Source: an uncultured cyanobacterium (GTDB lineage Bacteria; Cyanobacteriota; Cyanobacteriia; PCC-6307; Cyanobiaceae). Taken from it: a stretch of 22,903 nucleotides of DNA. This document shows positions 7,084 to 13,192 of this stretch, piece by piece; the stretch's first letter is position 1; the number at the start of each line of letters is the position of its first letter. Below the pieces are notes generated by a model. It did no database searches. It was not told the origin of the DNA and saw nothing but the letters and a program-made list of their open reading frames with translations. The DNA lies in the NCBI GenBank assembly GCA_903921295.1, contig CAIXOZ010000089.1:1-22903 (forward strand). The letters run 5' to 3'. A program made the translations under genes and the position numbers.

Positions 7084-7695
7084 ATGACCCTGCTCACTGC
7101 TGACGCCACTGATCGCCCTTCGGCGGCCACGACCACCAGGCCTCCGCTTCGCCTCACGCTCCAGCCCGGGGATGTTTTGCCTGAATCTCTGAGTTGGAGG
7201 ATTCTCGATGGTTATCTGCGCACCTCTGTTCTTGAGGAAGATGGCGACACCTTTGTTCTTGGTGTCTGGGGTCCAGGTGATTGGATCACCGCTGCATACT
7301 CGGCTCTGAAGCCGATTGAAATTCAATGCATCTCTCTGGTTGTTGTTGAGCAGTTTTCTCCACAGCCTGAAGAGGTTCAATCCCTCCTTCTCCAGCAGAT
7401 TCAGAATCTTGAGGAGATCTTTCAGTTCAATCGGATCCGATCGGCTGACCTGAGGTTGCTCAAGCTTCTGACCTGGATTGGGCGCAGGTTCGGTCAGGTC
7501 AATTCTCGTGGTTACCGTCTCTCCCTCAAGGAGATGAACCTGACCCACAAAGCCCTGGGTGACCTCTGCGGTCTCACGCGTGTCACGGTGACCAAGGTTC
7601 TCAATCGATACAAGGCTGAAGGGGTTCTCCAGAAGATCAGCTCGGATGATCTCTTCATCCCGATTGATGCCGTTGCTCAGGACTATGCTGGTTAG
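7084..7695 (+). CDS. Crp/Fnr-family transcriptional regulator
   Basis: DNA-binding regulator, 203 aa from ATG 7084. Residues about 22-105 resemble a shortened cyclic-nucleotide-binding-type beta-roll (LRLTLQPGDVL ... FVLGVWGPGDW); the residues that bind cAMP in Crp are not recognisable, so the effector is unknown. A dimerisation helix follows, then a winged-helix domain with the motif LTHKALGDLCGLTRVTVTKV (about 153-172) as helix-turn-helix. It belongs to the broad group including cyanobacterial NtcA and CysR, but is not NtcA itself. The start is uncertain, with no ribosome site at 7084. It is followed after 10 bases by a 50-aa ORF and a terminator, then by the sulfate transporter genes, so a CysR-like role in sulfur control is an inference from position. 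Its GC content is lower than that of its neighbours. Confidence 0.82.
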   Translation: MTLLTADATDRPSAATTTRPPLRLTLQPGDVLPESLSWRILDGYLRTSVLEEDGDTFVLGVWGPGDWITAAYSALKPIEIQCISLVVVEQFSPQPEEVQSLLLQQIQNLEEIFQFNRIRSADLRLLKLLTWIGRRFGQVNSRGYRLSLKEMNLTHKALGDLCGLTRVTVTKVLNRYKAEGVLQKISSDDLFIPIDAVAQDYAG

Positions 7696-7705
7696 GGAGT
7701 TGAGC

Positions 7706-7858
7706 ATGACGCCATCCAGCCCCGCTCCTCGTTATACGCTTGTCTTCAGGAATGGTCAGGTGCTTCGTCATCAGGACTCGCTAGACTCGGCCCAGTTCCG
7801 TTCTGATGGTCGCCTGGCCAAGGTCTTGTGCGAGTCCTTGCCGCAAGAGGCCTCCTGA
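7706..7858 (+). CDS. Small protein downstream of Crp-type regulator (50 aa)
   Basis: 50-aa ORF, ATG 7706 to TGA 7856-7858, starting 10 bases after the regulator stop. AGGGAG at 7694-7699, six bases before the ATG, is one of the best ribosome sites in the window and decides this start over the in-frame ATG at 7646 inside the regulator. The product (MTPSSPAPRYTLVFRNGQVL ...) has a predicted beta-hairpin near residues 9-20 and a mixed-charge C-terminal half; no membrane segment or cysteine pair. It shares the transcript and terminator with the regulator. Function unknown; it could be an accessory or antagonist of the regulator, but that is only positional. Confidence 0.7.
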   Translation: MTPSSPAPRYTLVFRNGQVLRHQDSLDSAQFRSDGRLAKVLCESLPQEAS

Positions 7859-7887
7859 GTTCATTCCCAGGCAGCTCCTGGTCCCAC

Positions 7888-7912
7888 ACCAGCCCATTCG
7901 GGCTGGTTTTTT
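7888..7912 (+). terminator. Intrinsic terminator of regulator operon
   Basis: ACCAGCCC, a four-base loop (ATTC), GGGCTGGT, then a run of T: a perfect 8-bp GC-rich stem followed by five to six T residues. It closes the transcript of the Crp-type regulator and the 50-aa ORF, 29 bases after the latter's stop. Confidence 0.92.
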
Positions 7913-7968
7913 GATCTGCTGATCTCGGGCTGATTTCCTGGTTGCGTCATCAGCCCTTTTTGTGTTGT

Positions 7969-8988
7969 TCAGATCGTGTAGTCGGGCACGAAGGAGCGCG
8001 CTTCGCGGCTGCGGATGTGCAGCCTGTCGCCGGGTGCAAGGCTGTCGTAGGCCAGCTGCTCGCGAGGGATCTGGGCGGTCACCACCTGGCCGTCGGCCAG
8101 CACCAGCTCGGCCTGCAGGTCGCGGCCCATGTGGCTGAGGCGGCGCAGCTCCACGGGCACCGTGCCGGCCTCGGGCTGGGTGAACACCTCCACGTCATGG
8201 GGCCGCACGAACAGGGGGGCATCCGCTCCCGGCGCGCCCGTGCGTCCCGCCACCTGGATCGCGCCCTGGGGCAACACGTTCACGGCGCCGATGAAGCCCA
8301 TCACGAACGGCGTGGCCGGCTGGTCGTAGATCTCGGCCGGGGTGCCGATCTGTTCCACCTTGCCGTGGTTCATCACCACGATCCGATCGGCCACCTCCAT
8401 CGCCTCCTCCTGGTCGTGGGTGACGATCACGGTGGTGACGTGCATCTCATCGTGCAGGGTGCGGAGCCAGGTGCGCAGTTCCTTGCGCACCTTGGCGTCG
8501 AGGGCGCTGAACGGTTCATCGAGCAGCAGCACCCGCGGCTGCACCGCCAGGGCCCGGGCCAGCGCCACCCGCTGGCGCTGGCCGCCGGAGAGCTGGGAGG
8601 GGTAGCGATGGCCGAAGCCCTGCAGTTGCACCAGCTCGAGCAGCTCATCGACGCGGCGCTGGATCGCTTCCTTTTTCCAGCGCCTGAGCTCCAGGCCGAA
8701 GGCCACGTTCTGGCGCACGGTGCGGTGCTTGAACAGGGCGAAGTGCTGAAACACGAAGCCCACTTCGCGGTCCTGCACCGAGCGGCTGGTGGCCTCCTCC
8801 CCCGTGATGAAGATCCGGCCGGAATCGGTCTCCTCCAGGCCGGCGATCAGGCGCAGGAGGGTGCTCTTGCCGGAGCCCGACGGGCCGAGCAGAGCCACCA
8901 GCGAGCCGCTCTCCACGTCGACACTGACCTGGTCAACGGCCTGGAAGCTGCCGAAGGCCTTGCTGACGTTCTCGACCCGGATGCCCAT
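7969..8988 (-). CDS. cysA: Sulfate/thiosulfate ABC transporter ATP-binding protein CysA
   Basis: ATPase that drives sulfate/thiosulfate import with CysT and CysW, 339 aa, cytoplasmic face of the inner membrane. Walker A GPSGSGKST (35-43), Q-loop FVFQHFALF, signature LSGGQRQRVALARAL, Walker B VLLLDEPFSALD and switch histidine VTHDQEEAMEVADR are all intact. The helical part HFALFKHRTVRQNVAFGLE and the GFIGAVNVLP junction to the C-terminal TOBE regulatory region match CysA rather than other importers; residues 235-339 are TOBE. The start ATG at 8988 precedes IRVENVSKAFGSF directly. It is divergent from cysT, sharing a 143-base control region, an arrangement that would let one regulator control both sides. 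Confidence 0.93.
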   Translation of the reverse strand: MGIRVENVSKAFGSFQAVDQVSVDVESGSLVALLGPSGSGKSTLLRLIAGLEETDSGRIFITGEEATSRSVQDREVGFVFQHFALFKHRTVRQNVAFGLELRRWKKEAIQRRVDELLELVQLQGFGHRYPSQLSGGQRQRVALARALAVQPRVLLLDEPFSALDAKVRKELRTWLRTLHDEMHVTTVIVTHDQEEAMEVADRIVVMNHGKVEQIGTPAEIYDQPATPFVMGFIGAVNVLPQGAIQVAGRTGAPGADAPLFVRPHDVEVFTQPEAGTVPVELRRLSHMGRDLQAELVLADGQVVTAQIPREQLAYDSLAPGDRLHIRSREARSFVPDYTI

Positions 8989-9131
8989 GACGGCTGATCG
9001 TTTCTCGCATTCTGAGCATGGAACGGGGCCGGTGGACCAGGGGCAGGGGCCAATTCGCCGATAAGCACACAGGGCTTGCGTGGTATGCCGGGTTCGTCGG
9101 TGGTACGGTCAGGGTGAGCGCTCCTGGGCCC
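8989..9131. promoter_or_regulatory. Divergent control region of cysA and cysT
   Basis: 143 bases between the starts of cysA and cysT. The region must hold both promoters. TTGCGT (9076-9081) and TACGGT (9104-9109) are near-consensus hexamers but are 22 bases apart, too far for a usual sigma-70 pair, so no promoter is assigned. No palindromic operator was obvious by eye. Confidence 0.35.
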
Positions 9132-10181
9132 ATGTCCGCGATCTGGTCACGCTGGCGTCCCGGTGGCCCCCAGGGGCCGATCCGCTGGCCAGGGATCCTC
9201 TGGCTGCTGCTGGCCCTGGCCGCGATCCTGGCTCCGGTGGTCGGGGTGCTGCTCAGGGCCCTGGTTGCCGGTCCGGCGGGCTTTGCGGCCGCGATCAGCG
9301 CACCGGCTTCCCTTGTCGCCCTGGAGATCAGCGGCGCCCTGCTGCTGGTGCTGCTGATCACGGTGCTCACGAGCACCTGGTCGTGGCGGATCACCTGGCT
9401 CTATCTGACCGTGGTGTTGTTCCTGCCCCTGGCGGCGATGGTGCTCAAGGCCAGTGGCGTCGGCCTGGCGTCCTTCTGGGAGACGGCCACCTCCGAGGAG
9501 GCTGTGGCCACCTATCGGATCAGCTTCGGGCTCGCGCTGGTGGCCAGCCTCCTCAATGGGGTGTTCGGCCTGGTGATCGCCTGGGCCCTGATCCGCTGCC
9601 GCTTTCCCGGTCAACGGCTTCTCGATGCCCTGATCGATCTGCCGTTTGCGCTCCCCACCGCCGTCGCCGGCCTGGCGCTCACGGCCGTCTACGCCAAGGA
9701 CGGCTGGCTGGGTGGACCGATCCAGCGCCTGTTCGGGGTGGAGGTGGCCTTCAGTTCGCTCGGGGTGGCGGTGGCGATGGTGTTCATCTCCCTTCCGTTC
9801 GTGGTGCGCACGGTGGAACCGGTGCTGCGCTCGCTCGAGAAGGAGCAGGAGGAAGCCGCCTGGTGCCTGGGGGCCGGCCGCGGACAGACCTTCCTGCGGG
9901 TGGTGCTTCCCCAGCTGATGCCGGCGATTCTTTCCGGTGTGGCCCAGGGCTACAGCCGGGCGGTGGGCGAATACGGCTCGGTGGTGATGATCTCGAGCAA
10001 CGTGCCCTTCCGGGATCTGATCACCCCCACCTTGATCGTGCAGAAGCTCGAGGAATACGACTTCGGCGGTGCCACGGTGATCGGGGCTGTGATGCTGATT
10101 TTTTCCCTGATCTCGCTGCTGGTGATCAATCTGATTCAGGTCTGGGGTCAGTGGTACCAGGGGGGCGAGAGTTCCGCCTGA
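9132..10181 (+). CDS. cysT: Sulfate ABC transporter permease CysT with extra N-terminal segment
   Basis: Membrane permease of the sulfate/thiosulfate importer. From residue 83 the sequence is a standard CysT (about 270 aa): WRITWLYLTVVLFLPLAAMV, five further membrane segments, the CysA-docking EAA loop EEAAWCLGAGRGQTFLRVVLP, and the YSRAVGEYGSVVMIS and PFRDLITPTLIVQKLEEYD blocks. With ATG 9132 the protein has 349 residues, about 70 more than usual. The extra N-terminus (about 21-78) has its own membrane segments and by eye repeats the first segment of the CysT part. Starting at GTG 9363 would give a normal-length CysT; neither start has a good ribosome site, so the true start is open. cysW follows 130 bases later. 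Confidence 0.88.
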   Translation: MSAIWSRWRPGGPQGPIRWPGILWLLLALAAILAPVVGVLLRALVAGPAGFAAAISAPASLVALEISGALLLVLLITVLTSTWSWRITWLYLTVVLFLPLAAMVLKASGVGLASFWETATSEEAVATYRISFGLALVASLLNGVFGLVIAWALIRCRFPGQRLLDALIDLPFALPTAVAGLALTAVYAKDGWLGGPIQRLFGVEVAFSSLGVAVAMVFISLPFVVRTVEPVLRSLEKEQEEAAWCLGAGRGQTFLRVVLPQLMPAILSGVAQGYSRAVGEYGSVVMISSNVPFRDLITPTLIVQKLEEYDFGGATVIGAVMLIFSLISLLVINLIQVWGQWYQGGESSA

Positions 10182-10311
10182 GCCCAGGCCGCTGCAGCGC
10201 CTGCTCGCCTGGCTGAGGACCACCCCCCTTTGTGGCTCTCCGCTTCTGCTTCCCCTGCCGCTCAGCATCACTGCCCCTCCCGTTCTGCTCGCCTCACCAA
10301 CCCCACGGCTG

Positions 10312-11220
10312 ATGCCTCCTGTCATCCCCCCTCTCGAAACGCTGCGCCCCCCCCGCTGGGTGAAACCGAGCTTCCGCTCCAGGCTGGCTTCTCTGATGCC
10401 GGTCCTGATCGTGATCGTGGCCTGCCTTTATGTGGGGGTGGTGATTCTGCTGCCGGCCGCAGCGGTGGTGGCCCAGGCCTTCGCCAAGGGTCTGGGGCCC
10501 TATCTGGACAACTTCCGCTCCGAGGAGCTGATGTCGGCTCTGAGGCTCACCCTGATCACGGCGGCGGTGGCAGTGCCCGCCAACTGCGTCTTCGGGCTGG
10601 CGGCGGCCACGGCGATCGCCCGACGGCAGTTCCGAGGCAAGGCCCTGCTCCTGAGCGTGATCGACCTTCCCTTCTCGATCTCGCCGGTCGTGGTCGGTCT
10701 GATGCTGGTGCTGCTCTACAGCCCCAGCAACGGCCTGCTCAGTGAGCTGGTGAACAGCCAGGGCTGGAAGATCATCTTCTCGGTGCCGGGGATCATCCTG
10801 GCCACGATCATCGTCACGTTCCCGTTCATGGCCCGGGAGGTGATTCCCCTGCTGGAAGAGGAGGGATTCGATCAGGAGGAGGCGGCCAAGACCCTGGGCG
10901 CCAACGACTGGCAGGTCTTCTGGAAGGTGACCCTGCCCTCGGTGCGCTGGGCGGCCCTTTACGGCCTGATCCTGACCACGGCCCGCTCGCTCGGTGAATT
11001 CGGGGCCGTGTCGGTGGTCAGCGGCAACATCAGCGCCAAGACCCAGACCCTGCCGCTGTTTGTTGAAGACGCTTACAAGCAGTACAACACCGAACTGGCC
11101 TTCGGGGCCGCGACCGTGCTCGGAGGGGTGGCGATTGTGTCGCTGCTGCTGAAGATCGCTGTGGAACGGATCCTCGAGCACGACAAGGCGACCCTGGCGG
11201 AGGAGCGCGAGGCCGGCTGA
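10312..11220 (+). CDS. cysW: Sulfate ABC transporter permease CysW
   Basis: Second permease of the sulfate/thiosulfate importer, 302 aa, normal length. An N-terminal polar region of about 28 residues precedes six membrane segments. Family blocks: PFSISPVVVGLMLVLLYS, the EAA loop EEAAKTLGANDWQVFWKVTLP which docks on CysA, ARSLGEFGAVSVVSGNIS and TLPLFVEDAYKQYNT. The start at ATG 10312 has no clear ribosome site; an internal ATG at residue 29 is possible but would start at the membrane segment. cysT lies upstream with a pyrimidine-rich 130-base gap. After the stop comes the control region of the Crp-type regulator; a sulfate-binding protein gene (sbpA/cysP) is not found next to it. Confidence 0.93.
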   Translation: MPPVIPPLETLRPPRWVKPSFRSRLASLMPVLIVIVACLYVGVVILLPAAAVVAQAFAKGLGPYLDNFRSEELMSALRLTLITAAVAVPANCVFGLAAATAIARRQFRGKALLLSVIDLPFSISPVVVGLMLVLLYSPSNGLLSELVNSQGWKIIFSVPGIILATIIVTFPFMAREVIPLLEEEGFDQEEAAKTLGANDWQVFWKVTLPSVRWAALYGLILTTARSLGEFGAVSVVSGNISAKTQTLPLFVEDAYKQYNTELAFGAATVLGGVAIVSLLLKIAVERILEHDKATLAEEREAG

Positions 11221-11270
11221 TCGTCAGTCCAGGCCTTCGGCCGATACGAGCGGATTCGCAGCGACGACTG

Positions 11271-11333
11271 CTTATTGAGAATCGCCCGCAACAAGCCCCG
11301 GTCTGCGCTACGTTGCGAACGCTTCTCAATAAG
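11271..11333. promoter_or_regulatory. Inverted Fur-like half sites upstream of regulator
   Basis: CTTATTGAGAA at 11271-11281 and its exact reverse complement TTCTCAATAAG at 11323-11333 flank 41 bases. The core TTGAGAAT resembles half of a cyanobacterial Fur/iron box, and the stretch is AT-rich in an otherwise GC-rich neighbourhood. A second, 7-bp inverted repeat (GTTGCGA 11312-11318, TCGCAAC 11335-11341) encloses the right site. They lie just before the start of a Crp-type regulator and the iron transporter gene futC, so iron-dependent control is plausible. The assignment as a Fur site is inference. Confidence 0.5.
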
Positions 11334-11344
11334 GTCGCAACCCG

Positions 11345-12019
11345 TTGGTCGTGCTCCCGTTTCAGGATCAGCTGACAGCGTCTCCGCGCTCCGTCCTTCA
11401 GGACGTCGCGTTGCAGCTGGCCGCACCCCATGGCGGCTGCCTTCACCTGGCTGCCGGTCGTTCTCTGTTGCTTCCCGATCGGCGGGCCGCCGATCGGGCC
11501 GGGGTGCTGGCGGTGCTCGAGGGTGTGGCGCGGGTCGCCTGTGAGGCGGTGTGTCCAGGCGTTGATTGCGGGGCCTTCACCGTCGCCTTTCTGCAGGAGG
11601 GCGAGCAGGTGGCGCTGCAGCAGCTCTGTGCCGAGGGGATCGTGATCGAGGCCCTTACGCCCGTGCGGATGCGGCTGCAGTGTTCCGGTTCCGAGGCGCC
11701 GCTGCAGCTGGTCGATCCCGTCAGCGACTGGACCCTGCAGCTGCTGCGCCTGCGCCATCTGCCCCTGGCCGAACGGCGGCTGCAGGCCTTGCTGGCCTTG
11801 TTGGTGCAGCGTTTCGGCCGCCGCTGCGGTGGCAGCTACGCCCTTCCCTTTCGCCTCAGCCATGGCCGCATCGCCGAACTGATCGGCACGACCCGGGTCA
11901 CCACCACCCGCATGCTCTCGCGGATGCGACAGCAGCACCAGCTCGCCGATGGTGACGGCGGTGCCGGGCTGCTGCTGGCGGCCGCCTGGATTGAAGCCGC
12001 CCCCCTGATCGTGACCTGA
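11345..12019 (+). CDS. Crp/Fnr-family regulator, cysteine-rich, next to iron transport genes
   Basis: Transcription regulator, 224 aa, of the Crp/Fnr superfamily. Residues about 35-120 are the sensory beta-roll, without a recognisable cAMP-binding signature. The C-terminal domain is winged-helix, with FRLSHGRIAELIGTTRVTTTRMLSRM (169-194) as the DNA-reading motif. There are seven cysteines (32, 66, 70, 75, 95, 113, 161), including CEAVCPGVDC, a C-x3-C-x4-C group that could hold a metal or Fe-S centre or act as a redox switch. It is followed by futC after nine bases, so the two are likely one operon; by position it resembles IdiB-type iron regulators of cyanobacteria. The start is TTG 11345 with AAGG 10 bases upstream; GTG 11351 is an alternative. 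The specific target genes are unknown. Confidence 0.8.
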   Translation: MVVLPFQDQLTASPRSVLQDVALQLAAPHGGCLHLAAGRSLLLPDRRAADRAGVLAVLEGVARVACEAVCPGVDCGAFTVAFLQEGEQVALQQLCAEGIVIEALTPVRMRLQCSGSEAPLQLVDPVSDWTLQLLRLRHLPLAERRLQALLALLVQRFGRRCGGSYALPFRLSHGRIAELIGTTRVTTTRMLSRMRQQHQLADGDGGAGLLLAAAWIEAAPLIVT

Positions 12020-12028
12020 GAGGTGCCC

Positions 12029-13192
12029 ATGTCCGTTGCTGCTGCCGGCCCGGGCGCGCGTCCGCCCGCCTTGCCGCTGTCCGACCCTCCTGCGGCCGTG
12101 GCCCTGCAGGGCCTCTGGCATCGCTTCCCTCGCCAGGACGCGAACACCTGGGTGCTTCGGGACCTCGATCTCAGCCTGGCCCATGGTGAACTGCTCGGCC
12201 TGCTCGGTCCCTCCGGTTGCGGCAAGACGACGCTGCTGCGCCTGATCGCCGGTCTCGAACGGCCGGAGCGCGGCACGGTGGAGCTGGCGGGTCGTCGTGT
12301 GGCCGGATCCGGCCATTGGCTGGCGCCGGAACGGCGCGGGGTGGGCATGGTCTTTCAGGACTACGCCCTCTTCCCCCATCTCACCGCCTGGCAGAACGCA
12401 GGATTCGGCCTGGGTGGCGGTCGCCGTCGCCTGCGCTCCCAGGAGCGACTGCGCTGGTTGCTGGAGCTCGTCGGCCTGGCTGAGCTTGCGGATCGCTATC
12501 CGCACGAGCTTTCCGGTGGGCAGCGTCAACGCCTGGCCCTGGTGCGGGCCCTGGCTCCCGAGCCCTCGGTGCTGCTGCTCGATGAGCCGTTCTCCAATCT
12601 GGATGTGGAAGTGCGCCGCCACCTGCGCAGCGAGCTGCCGGCGCTGCTGCGCACATGCGGCATCAGCGGCGTTCTTGTCACCCATGATCCGGAGGAAGCG
12701 CTGGCGATCTGTGATCGCATCGCCGTGCTCCGCGATGGTGTGCTGCAGCAGTGCGCCAGTCCCCGTGACCTTCTCAGCCATCCGGCCAATCCCTTCATCG
12801 GCCGTTTCGTGCTTCAGGCCAATCTGTTGCCTGTTGAACGCGGCGCCGGGGGACTTCTGACCACCGCCTGCGGCCCCGTGCAAGCCGTCGATGCCGGCGC
12901 TGGGACCGTCGCACCACGTCCGCCCGAGACGAACGGCCAGGAGCCCTGCCAGGTGATGGTGACCAGCGATGGCCTGGAGCTGCTCCCGGATCCCGAAGGG
13001 CCTGGTCAGGTCGTCGCCCGCGAATGCCAGGGCCGTTCCTGGATGGTGCAGGTTCGTCTCGGTGCCCTGACCCTGCGGGCGCTGGCGCCGATCGACCATC
13101 CCTGGGAGCCCGGTGATCGCTGCCGGGTGCGTTTCGCGGCTGAGGCCGATCTCCGCCTTTATCCAGGGTCGGCCTGCGTCCAGGCACGCTGA
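12029..13192 (+). CDS. futC: Iron(III) ABC transporter ATP-binding protein FutC
   Basis: ATPase for ferric iron import with FutA and FutB, 387 aa. Walker A GPSGCGKTT, Q-loop MVFQDYALFPHLTAWQN, signature LSGGQRQRLALVRAL, Walker B VLLLDEPFSNLD, switch histidine VTHDPEEALAICDR. The FQDYALFPHLT block and the long C-terminal TOBE-like region (about 270-387) match the FbpC/FutC group and not CysA. The start ATG 12029 is supported by GAGAGG five bases upstream; GTG 12023 is less likely. It follows the Crp-type regulator by nine bases. Its 3' end overlaps the 3' end of the convergent futB gene by 34 bases, which ties expression of the two halves of the transporter locus together or sets them in conflict. 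Confidence 0.9.
   Translation: MSVAAAGPGARPPALPLSDPPAAVALQGLWHRFPRQDANTWVLRDLDLSLAHGELLGLLGPSGCGKTTLLRLIAGLERPERGTVELAGRRVAGSGHWLAPERRGVGMVFQDYALFPHLTAWQNAGFGLGGGRRRLRSQERLRWLLELVGLAELADRYPHELSGGQRQRLALVRALAPEPSVLLLDEPFSNLDVEVRRHLRSELPALLRTCGISGVLVTHDPEEALAICDRIAVLRDGVLQQCASPRDLLSHPANPFIGRFVLQANLLPVERGAGGLLTTACGPVQAVDAGAGTVAPRPPETNGQEPCQVMVTSDGLELLPDPEGPGQVVARECQGRSWMVQVRLGALTLRALAPIDHPWEPGDRCRVRFAAEADLRLYPGSACVQAR

Noticed and set aside
11030..13099. Minus-strand open frame of 689 codons
   Set aside because: It lies opposite cysW, the Crp-type regulator and futC, all with intact motifs; the translation is Gln/Gly/His-rich as expected of a shadow in GC-rich DNA.
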